The notes under the pieces are model-generated. The model was not told the origin of the DNA and ran no database searches. It saw only the letters and a program-made list of their open reading frames with translations. 64,000 bases of DNA from Vibrio algarum (lineage in GTDB: Bacteria; Pseudomonadota; Gammaproteobacteria; Enterobacterales; Vibrionaceae). Every line of letters begins with the position of its first letter. Positions within the stretch are counted from its first letter, which is position 1. The stretch spans positions 1,116,001-1,180,000 of the forward strand of contig NZ_JAQLOI010000001.1 of the NCBI RefSeq assembly GCF_028204155.1. Reading direction: 5' to 3'. Made by a program: the position numbers and the translations under genes. Shown piece by piece: positions 36,993 through 45,751 of the stretch.

Positions 36993-38333
36993 TCAATAAA
37001 TATCTAATAATAATATTTTAGACTTTCTCTGAAAGTTATAAAGGTCTTGTTTACCCATTGGCAGTTCCGATACTTCTACTTCCTGAAAACCTTGTTCTCT
37101 AAACCAATGCAGGCTATGAGTAGTAAGAACAAAAATCTTTTCGATACCAATACGGCGTGAGTGCTGTTTCATTTGTTTGAGTAGATCAAGCCCTCGATTA
37201 CCGTCTCTGTAATCTGGGTGTATTGCCACGCAAGCCATTTCAGCCATTTTCTCTTCTATATAAGGGTATAGAGCAGCACAACCGATAACCAATCCATCTT
37301 TTTCAATTAAAGTAAATTGATGTATTTCTTGTTCTAGTTGTTCTCTAGAACGACGTACAAGGATACCTTGTTCTTCTAGAGGTCTAATTAGTGAAAGAAT
37401 ACCACCAATATCATCGATGTTAGCTCTTCTAACCTGTTCTGCACTGGCCATTACCACCTGTGTACCGATACCATCAAGTGAAAAAAGCTCTTGAATGAGA
37501 GCTCCATCCACATGGTAACTAATTAAATGGCTTCTTCTCACTCCAGCTCGACATGCTGAAATTGAGCCTCTAAGGAAACGAAGGGTGCCTGAGCTGTCAT
37601 CCGTTGTTAAATCATTGTCAGACTCCAATTTATGCAAAATACTTTCTGCATTGTTTGGGAATAGTTCTGGAATGACGTTGCCATTGCCGTCCAAGATACC
37701 TTGTTCTGAGCAAAAGCCGATGAGCTTATCTGCTTTTAGCCTTATAGCGACTTGAGTCGCGACCTCTTCAGAAAGTAAATTAAAACATTCTCCCGTTACT
37801 GAACTGGCGACCGGGCCAACTAAAACGATAGAACCTTGTTCGAGAACTTGATTTATTGCCTCGGTGTCTACTCGACGCACTTTACCACTATGGTTGTAAT
37901 CGACGCCATCATCGACGCCTAGAGGCTGAGCTATAATGAAGTTGCCACTGACGACGTTTAACTGTGTACCAGCCATTGGGGTGTTATTTAAGCTCATAGA
38001 AAGTCTGGCTGTTATTGCAAGTTGCAACTGTCCGGAGGCTTGCATAACAAGGTTTAGTGTTGAGGAGTCTGTCACTCTCACCCCTTTGTGATAGGGCGAA
38101 GTGTTATTTTGCAGGTTTAAAATTCTATTTATCTGGGGTCTTGCTCCATGTACGAGAACTATTTTGACCCCTAGGCTATGAAGTAGCGCAATATCACTGA
38201 TAATATTCGTGAAGTTTGGTGCATCAACCGCTTCTCCACCGAGCATTATTACCATTGTCTTCCCTCTGTGGGCATTCACATATGGGGTTGATTGTCTAAA
38301 TCCTTTAACTAATGCCGTGTTGCGAATCTTCAT
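36993..38333 (-). CDS. argA: amino-acid N-acetyltransferase (N-acetylglutamate synthase)
   Basis: First step of arginine biosynthesis: acetyl-CoA plus glutamate gives N-acetylglutamate. It has 446 residues, the usual ArgA length. The N-terminal amino-acid-kinase-like domain (about 1-290) carries TMVIMLGGEAV, VLVHGARPQIN and GVRVTD; the C-terminal GNAT domain (about 300-440) carries MACVAIHPDYRDGNRGLDLL and VLTTHSLHWFREQGF. Tandem ARG boxes upstream imply ArgR repression. Adjacency to recD is also seen in E. coli. Confidence 0.95.
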   Translation of the reverse strand: MKIRNTALVKGFRQSTPYVNAHRGKTMVIMLGGEAVDAPNFTNIISDIALLHSLGVKIVLVHGARPQINRILNLQNNTSPYHKGVRVTDSSTLNLVMQASGQLQLAITARLSMSLNNTPMAGTQLNVVSGNFIIAQPLGVDDGVDYNHSGKVRRVDTEAINQVLEQGSIVLVGPVASSVTGECFNLLSEEVATQVAIRLKADKLIGFCSEQGILDGNGNVIPELFPNNAESILHKLESDNDLTTDDSSGTLRFLRGSISACRAGVRRSHLISYHVDGALIQELFSLDGIGTQVVMASAEQVRRANIDDIGGILSLIRPLEEQGILVRRSREQLEQEIHQFTLIEKDGLVIGCAALYPYIEEKMAEMACVAIHPDYRDGNRGLDLLKQMKQHSRRIGIEKIFVLTTHSLHWFREQGFQEVEVSELPMGKQDLYNFQRKSKILLLDIY

Positions 38334-38344
38334 GCTTGACTACT

Positions 38345-38383
38345 GTTGAATTATTATATGAATATAATGAATTAAAATTCATT
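38345..38383. promoter_or_regulatory. tandem ARG boxes (ArgR operator) of argA
   Basis: Box 1 at 38366-38383 is centred on the perfect arms ATGAAT/ATTCAT (ATGAATTAAAATTCAT). Box 2 at 38345-38362 has a good TGAAT left half and a decayed right half. They are separated by exactly 3 bp, the normal ArgR spacing. Confidence 0.78.
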
Positions 38384-38491
38384 ATTGAGCAAATGTTTTT
38401 TCTACTATAAGTAAAATAGGAATTATCGGATCTCCCTTTCGTTGCTTTTATAGTTTAGTATTTAGTTCCGACAAGAATAAAAAAGTTAAAT

Positions 38492-38923
38492 ATGGCAATT
38501 TCAGACAACAATAGATTGGTTAAAAAACAGCTTAGAGTCAAGCGAGCTATCATTGTTGTCGTTTCTCTTTTATTGATTTTTATCATTGGCTTATCCAGTG
38601 TTTTAGTCGCTCGTTATCTCGATGATTCCCGTTTGGAAGGTCTTATTTATGGCGTGTGGGAAGAACAGAATGTCCCTTCATTTGCTCAAGATAGGTTCGA
38701 AGTACGCGAAGAAGCGGTTTATATTGAAGAACGCATTGTAGATACCCGTTATACCTTTGATGGTTCAACACTTACTTATGAATTTGAAGGTAAGATTTTT
38801 GAATATATAGTATTAGATGAACATGTGACTGAACTTCAGAGAGTTGCCCCAACGCATTACGAATCGGTTTTTCATGTACGTGGAAAAATCAAACAAATAG
38901 AAGAAGAATTTTCAGATCAATAA
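38492..38923 (+). CDS. DUF2850-like membrane protein
   Basis: 143 residues with one membrane segment (about 19-41, AIIVVVSLLLIFIIGLSSVLVA) followed by a soluble, acidic domain. The core LEGLIYGVWEEQNVPSFAQD ... VDTRYTFDGSTLTYEF resembles the Vibrio DUF2850 family as I recall it; the function is unknown. It is divergent from argA and 25 bases upstream of mltA on the same strand, so the two could be co-transcribed. Confidence 0.72.
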   Translation: MAISDNNRLVKKQLRVKRAIIVVVSLLLIFIIGLSSVLVARYLDDSRLEGLIYGVWEEQNVPSFAQDRFEVREEAVYIEERIVDTRYTFDGSTLTYEFEGKIFEYIVLDEHVTELQRVAPTHYESVFHVRGKIKQIEEEFSDQ

Positions 38924-38948
38924 ATCTTCTAAAAAATGGAAATAATAA

Positions 38949-40093
38949 GTGTTATCAAGCTACAGAATCTTAAAAAATAAGAGAGTTTTTATTCCTCTTA
39001 CCTGCCTTTCTATTTTGGTTGGTTGTGGTCAATCAACGAGTTTAGCCCAGCAATATAACGGTGATACTTTTGATGCCAATTTGAATCAAATCTCAGAAGT
39101 TGAATCAAATAAACCGAGAGACTTTTCTAAATTCTCGATGCAAGCTGAACAAGTTATTTCAAATTCTCCTTCAATGGCGAAACGTTACCAAGAACTGTAC
39201 GAGCAGTTGAACACATGGGTTGTACAAAGTGGTGAGCCAGCAGAGCTGTCCACTTATGGTATTCAAACAGCGCAGTTGGGGGAGGCGACCGAAAAGGCAA
39301 CGTATTATTTACGGGGTATTTTTCACCGGTGATGGAGCTTCGTCATGAGGCGGATGACACTTATAAGTACCCTGTTTATGGTTTGCCAGATTGTAGTGAT
39401 GACTGTCCCACAAGAACGGAAATATATAATGGTGCCTTAGAAGGCCTTGGTTTGGAGTTGGGATACGCTGCCAACATGATTGATCCATTCATAATGGAAG
39501 TTCAAGGCAGTGGATTTGTCCACTATGAAGATGATGGTAGCTTGGAATATTTTGGCTATGCGGGGAAGAATAATCGATCTTATGTCAGTATCGGGCGTAT
39601 TTTAATTGAGTCTGGCGAAGTAGCGCGAGAAGATATGTCATTGAAAGCGATCAAGGAATGGGTGTTGCGTAACGATGAACTGACGGTTCAAAGGCTGCTC
39701 GAGCAAAATCCGTCCTATGTATTTTTCTCGCCGCGTGATGATTCTGCTGTGAGAGGGTCTGCTGGTATTCCTTTATTGCCTATGGCTTCTGTTGCTGGGG
39801 ACCGAAATCTATTTCCAATGGGAACGCCTATTTTGGCTGAAGTTCCGTTATTGAATGCCGATGGTACTTGGAGTGGCGCGCATGCCCTTAGGTTGCTTAT
39901 TGTGCTTGATACTGGTGGGGCTGTGAAAGAAAATCATCTCGATCTCTATCATGGAATGGGCCCAAGAGCAGGAACGGAAGCTGGTCACTACAAACATTTT
40001 GGTCGAGTCTGGAAATTAGGGTTAGAGCAGGGGGTAACTTCTTCTCCTTGGATGTCAGAAAGTGATTTAGAATCTAGTTTTCCAAAACAATAA
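38949..40093 (+). pseudogene. mltA: membrane-bound lytic murein transglycosylase A, split by a one-base frameshift
   Basis: Outer-membrane lipoprotein that cleaves peptidoglycan to 1,6-anhydromuropeptides; about 381 residues if restored. The start is GTG 38949, with a signal peptide and lipobox LVGC. The first frame (to 39332) is normal until EKATYY, then goes out of frame. The second (in frame by 39311, with an internal ATG at 39329) gives TGYFSPVMELRHEADD and the MltA body, including EVQGSGFV, YAGKNNRSYVSIG, FFSPRDDS and the 3D domain VLDTGGAVKENHLDLYHGMGP with catalytic Asp. One extra base in the T run at 39308-39310 gives YYFTGYFSP, the expected junction. A terminator follows. Confidence 0.88.
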
Positions 40094-40140
40094 ATATATC
40101 TATCGTGTTATTCAGCGTACGCTGATCTAGACATTTATTA

Positions 40141-40173
40141 AAAGAGTGCGTATAAAACGCACTCTTTCTTTTT
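40141..40173 (+). terminator. terminator of mltA
   Basis: An 11-bp stem AAAGAGTGCGT / ACGCACTCTTT with a 5-nt loop, followed by CTTTTT. Confidence 0.88.
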
Positions 40174-40197
40174 CAACCTCGTTCCGGAATCAAATTT

Positions 40198-41007
40198 ATG
40201 CGCGATCTTAATACGCCTTCTTCTGACCAATATGACCAACGATTTGGTGGTACACGCCGTTTATACGGAAACCAAGAAGTAGAGATTTTAAGGGCTGCAC
40301 ATGTATGCGTTGTAGGGATCGGTGGTGTAGGCTCTTGGGCAGTAGAAGCATTAGCAAGAACTGGAGTAGGTGAGCTAACGTTGATTGATATGGACGACGT
40401 TTGCGTTACAAATATTAATCGACAGATTCATGCAGTTTCTGCAACAGTAGGACAAAGTAAAATAGAAGTGATGGAACAGCGAGTGCGGTCGATTAACCCC
40501 GATTGCAAAGTTAACCTTATCGATGATTTTATCACTGTCGACAATGTAGCCCAGCATATATCGAAAGAATACGATTATGTTCTTGATGCAATAGATAGTG
40601 TAAAACCTAAAACCGCACTACTTGCATACTGTAAAAGTAATAAAATTAAAGTTATTACAACCGGGGGTGCTGGCGGTCAGACAGATCCCACTCAAATTCA
40701 GGTCGCCGACTTAGCAAGAACAATTCAAGATCCTCTGGCTAAGAAAATTAAAGATAATCTACGTCGATTTTATAATTACAGTAAAAATCCTCAGCGAAAG
40801 TTTGGAATTGACTGCGTATTTTCTACTGAGCAATTAAAGTACCCTCAAGCCGATGGGAGCGTATGTTCAACTAAGGCGACAGCACTAGGATCAAAACGAA
40901 TGGATTGTGCTACTGGTTTTGGGGCGGCAACGGTTGTCACTGCGACATTTGGTTTTGTTGCGGTTGCTAAAATAGTTGAGAAGCTCGTTGCGAAGCATAT
41001 AAACTAA
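40198..41007 (+). CDS. tcdA: tRNA threonylcarbamoyladenosine dehydratase
   Basis: E1-like enzyme (CsdL/YgdL) that cyclises t6A37 to ct6A in tRNA. It has 269 residues. ATP-binding motif VVGIGGVGSWAVEAL lies near 37-51, then LTLIDMDDVCVTNINRQ and the C-terminal CATGFGAATVVTATFGFVA segment. In E. coli it works with the sulfur acceptor CsdE and desulfurase CsdA; csdE follows here by 26 bases, and csdA lies on the opposite strand just beyond. Confidence 0.94.
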   Translation: MRDLNTPSSDQYDQRFGGTRRLYGNQEVEILRAAHVCVVGIGGVGSWAVEALARTGVGELTLIDMDDVCVTNINRQIHAVSATVGQSKIEVMEQRVRSINPDCKVNLIDDFITVDNVAQHISKEYDYVLDAIDSVKPKTALLAYCKSNKIKVITTGGAGGQTDPTQIQVADLARTIQDPLAKKIKDNLRRFYNYSKNPQRKFGIDCVFSTEQLKYPQADGSVCSTKATALGSKRMDCATGFGAATVVTATFGFVAVAKIVEKLVAKHIN

Positions 41008-41033
41008 CACTGAGTAAACGTGAAGAGAATTGT

Positions 41034-41459
41034 ATGAGCTTTGTTACAACACCATTTACAAAAGAAATAACAACGTTTGATGTTATTGCCACCATGCAGA
41101 ACTTTAAAGGTTGGGAAGAAAAGTACCGCCAAGTTATTCAGTGGGGCAAGTTATTACCCAAGATGCCAGAAGAATTTAAAACTGCACAGGTGACGGTTGC
41201 TGGCTGTGAAAGTGAGGTTTGGCTGGTTAGCGAACAGCGAAATGGGCAATGGTTTTTCTGTGTCGATTCTGACGCACGCATTGTACGTGGTTTGATAGCT
41301 TTGGTTATGTCTGCTTTCGATGGTTGTTCAAGTGAAGAAATACTCGCTTTTGATATTGAAGGCTACTTTGATCAACTAGGCTTGATTCAGCATTTGAGCC
41401 CTTCTAGGGGGAATGGTCTTAAAGCGATAGTTGATCAGATAAAAGAACAGGTCCAATAA
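41034..41459 (+). CDS. csdE: sulfur acceptor protein CsdE (SufE family)
   Basis: SufE-type partner that takes sulfane sulfur from CsdA. It has 141 residues, with the acceptor Cys58 in the conserved VTVAGCESEVWL loop and the C-terminal HLSPSRGNGLKAIV motif. It is co-oriented with tcdA and convergent with csdA, all within 2.5 kb, which supports CsdE over SufE. Confidence 0.9.
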   Translation: MSFVTTPFTKEITTFDVIATMQNFKGWEEKYRQVIQWGKLLPKMPEEFKTAQVTVAGCESEVWLVSEQRNGQWFFCVDSDARIVRGLIALVMSAFDGCSSEEILAFDIEGYFDQLGLIQHLSPSRGNGLKAIVDQIKEQVQ

Positions 41460-41477
41460 AAATGACAATAACGTAAG

Positions 41478-41517
41478 CCTATGCTTCATCGTTTGATGTT
41501 ATCAGCGAGAGCATAGG
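41478..41517. repeat. inverted repeat between csdE and csdA
   Basis: CCTATGCT (41478-41485) and AGCATAGG (41510-41517) pair across a 24-nt loop in the 84-base convergent gap. It may end transcription from both sides, although no T tract is present. Confidence 0.4.
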
Positions 41518-41543
41518 AAGTGACATCATTCACCTTGTCACCT

Positions 41544-42749
41544 TTAAAGCATATCGATAGCCTTTTTAATGGCTAAAATCAATTTTTCTACCTCTTCAAC
41601 CGTATTATAAATCCCAAATGAAATACGAACCGTTCCTTTAAGTCCAAGTGCATCCATTAAAGGGTGAGCACAGTGATGCCCTGCACGAACGGCAATTCCT
41701 TGTTGGTCGAGTAAGGTAGCGATGTCTTGATGATGGACACCTTCCATAATGAAACTAATAAGCGAGCTTTGGGGTTGAAAGCCAATTACACGAATATCCT
41801 CAAGTTCACATAAGACTTTGTAGGTCATTTCTTGCAATCGGTGGATGTGTTGTTCGATTTCAATACGCGAGAAGCTGTCTAACCATTTTATCGCGGCTGC
41901 TAATGCTATAGCACCAGCAATATTCGGCGTTCCAGCCTCAAATTTCCCCGGTAACTCAGAATATGTAGTACCAGAAAATGAGACTTTTTCGACCATCTTT
42001 CCACCGCCGTGCCAAGGAGGCATCGCGTTGAGTAAATCTAGCTTTCCGTATAGAACCCCAATACCAGTTGGAGCGTAAAGTTTATGACCAGAGAACAGAT
42101 AAAAATCAGCGTCCAATTCAGATACGTTGACTTGTTCGTGGACGATACCTTGTGCGCCGTCAATGACCGCAATCGCTCCCACATTGTGGGTAAGAGAAAT
42201 AATCTCTTCGATGGGATTACGGGTGGCGGTAACATTGCTAATATGAGCCACCGCGACTATTTTTGCTTTTTGTGAAAGTAGCCGATTGAAGGCCTCCATA
42301 TCGAATGTGCAATCTTTATGGATAGGTACCTTAACAACCGTTGCTCCTGTTTGTTGAGCGACAATCTGCCAAGGAACAATATTGGCATGGTGCTCCATTT
42401 CGCTGACTAAAATCTCATCCCCTGGTTGGAGATTTGTTCTGGCGTAGGTTTGGGCAATAAGGTTTATCGCCTCTGTTGCACCGCGTGTCCAGATGACCTC
42501 TTTCTCTGATTTTGCCTGTATATAAGCCTGAACCGTTTTTCTTGCCGCTTCAAATTTTGATGTGGCATTTGCCGTTAAACTATGGCTTCCCCTATGCACA
42601 TTGGCATTTTGTGTTTGGTAATAGTGCTTAATTGCGTCGATAACGGCTGTTGGCTTTTGTGTTGTTGCGGCACTATCTAAATAAATCAAAGAATCTTGGT
42701 TTGCTAACGAAGGGAACTGCTTGCGCACCTGATAGGCATCAAACATCAT
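41544..42749 (-). CDS. csdA: cysteine desulfurase CsdA
   Basis: PLP-dependent group II (SufS/CsdA-like) cysteine desulfurase of 401 residues. The PLP lysine lies in FSGHKLYAPTGIGVLYG and the catalytic Cys360 in AVRAGHHCAHPLM. Other motifs are YLDSAATTQKP, VHRGSHSLT and EMEHHANIVPW. It donates sulfur to CsdE. It is the third gene of the minus-strand group panE-yajL-csdA; its start overlaps the end of yajL by 11 bases. SufS is the alternative name but no suf genes are near. Confidence 0.9.
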   Translation of the reverse strand: MMFDAYQVRKQFPSLANQDSLIYLDSAATTQKPTAVIDAIKHYYQTQNANVHRGSHSLTANATSKFEAARKTVQAYIQAKSEKEVIWTRGATEAINLIAQTYARTNLQPGDEILVSEMEHHANIVPWQIVAQQTGATVVKVPIHKDCTFDMEAFNRLLSQKAKIVAVAHISNVTATRNPIEEIISLTHNVGAIAVIDGAQGIVHEQVNVSELDADFYLFSGHKLYAPTGIGVLYGKLDLLNAMPPWHGGGKMVEKVSFSGTTYSELPGKFEAGTPNIAGAIALAAAIKWLDSFSRIEIEQHIHRLQEMTYKVLCELEDIRVIGFQPQSSLISFIMEGVHHQDIATLLDQQGIAVRAGHHCAHPLMDALGLKGTVRISFGIYNTVEEVEKLILAIKKAIDML

Positions 42750-43344
42750 TTTTACCTAAAATATTGTAGTGAAGGTTTGGTAACGGAACCATCGGCTCTG
42801 CAATAGACCAAGCGTGACGTTTTCCAGAAAGTTGAATGATTATTTCTATCGCAAATTCAAAAGCCGAACCTGGACCTTGGCTAGTAATAAGCTTGTTTGT
42901 AATATCAATAGTGACCCTTTTGTCCCGCCACTTGTCTTTTGGTATATCTGCCTGAAACGAAGGATGGCAAGTCATCAGGGCTTCGGGGTATATCTGATGG
43001 CTCTGAAGTACTAAAGCAGGAGCCGCACAGATTGCGGCTACCCATCGACCATCGTATTTTTGTTGTTTTACCATTTCTACAAGTACGGTACTGTCTTTAA
43101 ATACTTCACTCCCCGGAACGCCTCCAGGAAGGGCGATTAGATCAAATTCTTCGTCGGCAATATCAACGAGTTTACAATCTGCGGTTAAGGTTACGCCACG
43201 AGAGGCTTTCATTGACAGCGAACCATCAAAGTCGGCACTTGCTACCGTAACTTCGTATCCAGCTCGCACCATAATATCGATGATAGTGACGGCTTCTATC
43301 TCTTCCGTACCAGGGGCGATCGGGACTAATATTTTATGAGTCAT
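42739..43344 (-). CDS. yajL: YajL/DJ-1 family protein (ThiJ/PfpI)
   Basis: 201 residues of the DJ-1 superfamily, with the reactive Cys106 in VAAICAAPALVL and the partner Glu15 in PGTEEIEAV, the same positions as in E. coli YajL. YajL is described as a redox-sensitive chaperone or deglycase; the deglycase role is debated. It starts one base after panE ends and overlaps csdA, so the three are co-transcribed. Next to panE this order is usual in Vibrio and E. coli. Confidence 0.92.
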   Translation of the reverse strand: MTHKILVPIAPGTEEIEAVTIIDIMVRAGYEVTVASADFDGSLSMKASRGVTLTADCKLVDIADEEFDLIALPGGVPGSEVFKDSTVLVEMVKQQKYDGRWVAAICAAPALVLQSHQIYPEALMTCHPSFQADIPKDKWRDKRVTIDITNKLITSQGPGSAFEFAIEIIIQLSGKRHAWSIAEPMVPLPNLHYNILGKNDV

Positions 43345-43345
43345 A

Positions 43346-44233
43346 TTAACTCCATGACTGTTCGATGTTCTTTATTTGGCTGTATAGCTCTTGATTGGTG
43401 GGAACGCTTATCCCATGTCGCTGGGCAACTTTACATAAATACCCATTTATATAGTCTATCTCAGTGATTTTTTTATGTGAGATATCTTGCTGCATTGAAG
43501 AGTGGTTTTTGGCTGTCGCGCTAATGACCTGATGTACCGAAGTTAATAGCACATCTGAATTGATCTCAAATTTCTCTGCATGGCGAACGGCGCATATTTC
43601 GCTAACTAGTTGAACTACAAGGGTTGAAAACTTTTCTTGTAATAGATCACCATTAAGGCATTGGTGGATTGCAGTTAATGGATTAATTACACAGTTAATA
43701 GAAAGTTTATCCCATAATGCTTTATTGATTGAATCACTCCAAGTCACGCTGGGTAATGCGTTTTCAAATACATCGGATAGGAAATGACATCGCTGGCCTA
43801 AGTTATTATAACCGCCCAGTGTTGTGCTTCCAAAACCGGTATGACAAATACTATTTTGGCTTGGTTTATACGCCCCGTGCGTGGTTGTTGCTAGCACGAT
43901 AGGGTGTTCATAGAGGGATACTGGTAGGTCATCCATTGTGCCCATACCATTGTGCATAAAGACAATGATAGTTTCTGGTGCTAAGTGTTCTAAAAGAGCT
44001 GAGATAGCGCCTTTGACCTGCCAAGCTTTAACTGTCACAAGTATCACATCTGCACTTTTGAGCTGTAAAACACTGTTTGTTATAAATCGTTTGGGATTTT
44101 GATTATCCAATATCAGCAAAGTCTCAGACTTTTCTGGTTTATTAGACCATATGGATACATTATGACCTGCGTTAGCAAGGTGACATGCCCAAAGTGAACC
44201 TATCGATCCTGCGCCTAGTATCGTGATATTCAA
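43346..44233 (-). CDS. panE: 2-dehydropantoate 2-reductase
   Basis: Ketopantoate reductase of pantothenate and coenzyme A synthesis, NADPH-dependent. It has 295 residues. The nucleotide-binding motif ITILGAGSIGSLWACHLANAG is at the N-terminus, the lysine of VTVKAWQV near 68 and the substrate region NKALWDKLSINCVINPLTAI near 165-185 are present. It leads the panE-yajL-csdA group. A terminator for ompK lies upstream. Confidence 0.92.
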   Translation of the reverse strand: MNITILGAGSIGSLWACHLANAGHNVSIWSNKPEKSETLLILDNQNPKRFITNSVLQLKSADVILVTVKAWQVKGAISALLEHLAPETIIVFMHNGMGTMDDLPVSLYEHPIVLATTTHGAYKPSQNSICHTGFGSTTLGGYNNLGQRCHFLSDVFENALPSVTWSDSINKALWDKLSINCVINPLTAIHQCLNGDLLQEKFSTLVVQLVSEICAVRHAEKFEINSDVLLTSVHQVISATAKNHSSMQQDISHKKITEIDYINGYLCKVAQRHGISVPTNQELYSQIKNIEQSWS

Positions 44234-44292
44234 AGCGTTTTCATCCCAAAGTAGTGTTATCTAAGAATAGCGATAGGATGAAATTATTCCAA

Positions 44293-44320
44293 ATAAAAAA
44301 GGCGCAAAATGCGCCTTTTA
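44293..44320 (-). terminator. terminator of ompK
   Basis: A 10-bp stem AAAAGGCGCA / TGCGCCTTTT with an AAA loop; the minus strand runs on into T bases. Confidence 0.88.
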
Positions 44321-44343
44321 TGCAATTGTTTCTACTAGTTAGT

Positions 44344-45156
44344 TTAGAACTTGTATGTTACGGCAACGTAATGACCAATACCTGAAGTTTCACCAGCAAA
44401 ACCACCATCTTCTAGGCCGTAAACTGTGTCATATACTTTTAGACCGTAACCCACTGCGTAGCGGTCTGTGTGCCAATAAATACCGTTGTACCAACCTAGG
44501 CCAGTTTTTTCTGCAGCGTATCCTTTACCTGTTTCCATGCCAAACTGAAGGTCAATATAACCTTGGTAAGAAATAAAAGAGCCATTCTCGAAGAAATAAA
44601 CAGGCTTAAACCAGTTAGTTGATATTTGGTAGCCATTCCAATCTTTATAATTAGAGTCGTAGTTAGCGTAAAGGTTTAGACCAATTTTGCCTAACCAAGG
44701 AACCATCACATCAGAACCTAGACCAATTTTTTGTTGGTTAACGCCAAATGTTTCGTCTGTTGTAGCAACGCCATCCCAGTTAATTTCTGCAGCAACATAT
44801 AGTTCTTGAACTGGACCAAATGATAAATCAGTACCTGTTAATCCATCGATAGACATACGTGGAGCAAGCTTCATAAACATTTTAGCTTCACTATCGGCTT
44901 TATCACTGCTTGAGCTGCTAGTTAAGTTGAATACATCTACGTAACCGTATAGATCGAATATGCCTGAACGTCCGCCAAATTCAATTTCAAGATAATCATG
45001 ATCTGAGTTGCCTGGCTTCTCGTTGAATGCACCCATAAGGTTAAACTGCATCCATTTGTAGTCATTCTCATGAATATCGCCGTTTGAATAATCAGCAGCC
45101 ATAACAGGTGCTGAAGTCGCGGCCAATAGACCAAGAGTAATAAGTGATTTACGCAT
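44344..45156 (-). CDS. ompK: outer membrane protein OmpK (Tsx family nucleoside channel)
   Basis: Beta-barrel porin of 270 residues, signal peptide 1-20 (MRKSLITLGLLAATSAPVMA) and mature ADYSNGDIHENDYKWMQFNLMGAFNEKPG. The terminal residue is Phe (VAVTYKF), typical for outer-membrane insertion. The sequence follows Vibrio OmpK, known as the receptor of vibriophage KVP40, and Tsx nucleoside channels. It is a single-gene unit with its own terminator and a long, AT-rich upstream region holding a 20-bp inverted repeat. Confidence 0.93.
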   Translation of the reverse strand: MRKSLITLGLLAATSAPVMAADYSNGDIHENDYKWMQFNLMGAFNEKPGNSDHDYLEIEFGGRSGIFDLYGYVDVFNLTSSSSSDKADSEAKMFMKLAPRMSIDGLTGTDLSFGPVQELYVAAEINWDGVATTDETFGVNQQKIGLGSDVMVPWLGKIGLNLYANYDSNYKDWNGYQISTNWFKPVYFFENGSFISYQGYIDLQFGMETGKGYAAEKTGLGWYNGIYWHTDRYAVGYGLKVYDTVYGLEDGGFAGETSGIGHYVAVTYKF

Positions 45157-45236
45157 AAGGGTGACTCTCTTTATTGTTTAGATAGTAGTAGCCAATTCCG
45201 TCGACTGCTCATTTCCATAGTGGCGTGATGATAGCG

Positions 45237-45285
45237 ATAAAATTAGTAATTAAAAGTGAGTTAGGCTTTTAATTACTAATTTTAT
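45237..45285. repeat. 20-bp perfect inverted repeat upstream of ompK
   Basis: ATAAAATTAGTAATTAAAAG (45237-45256) and its exact complement (45266-45285) flank a 9-nt loop TGAGTTAGG. It lies about 80 bases before the ompK start in the 595-base gap to ampG. A (TG)6 tract is at 45389-45400, and TGTGATCTAGATCTA (45285-45299) resembles half a CRP site. I see no gene in this gap. Confidence 0.6.
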
Positions 45286-45700
45286 TGTGATCTAGATCTA
45301 CTTAATGACCTAAAGAGCGGAACTTTTTACGCTCCGCGTTTTGTTGCATTCGTTTTGCATGGATAAAGAGATCCAAATCACTAATTTATGTGTGTGTGTG
45401 TTTATTCGATTGCTCTCACTCAATCAACATAAATAGTTAGTAAATGCTGCTATGCCTTATATATAAAGGCCTTATGTCGTAAATTACATCAATTGATATT
45501 ATTGATGTTGTATTCTTGTTTTGATATGCATTATCGCAACTAAAGCAATTATTAATTCTATTAATTTGAAGTTTGTCATTTTTGTTGTAGTTAGTGTGGT
45601 GTAAATAGCTAATTAAATGGGTGTTTTTTTAAAGCGTGAGCCTCAGTCACATTCAATCTCAACAGATCCAAGTGTTAGGCTTGAGTAAATTGGAGTAAAT

Positions 45701-45729
45701 AAAAAAGGCTGCAGATAAATCGGCAGCCC
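45701..45729 (-). terminator. terminator of ampG
   Basis: On the minus strand GGGCTGCC ... GCAGCC pairs over 6 bp with a 10-nt loop and is followed by TTTTTT. It begins about 23 bases after the ampG stop. Confidence 0.8.
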
Positions 45730-45751
45730 TTCACATTTTAAATTCTAATTT

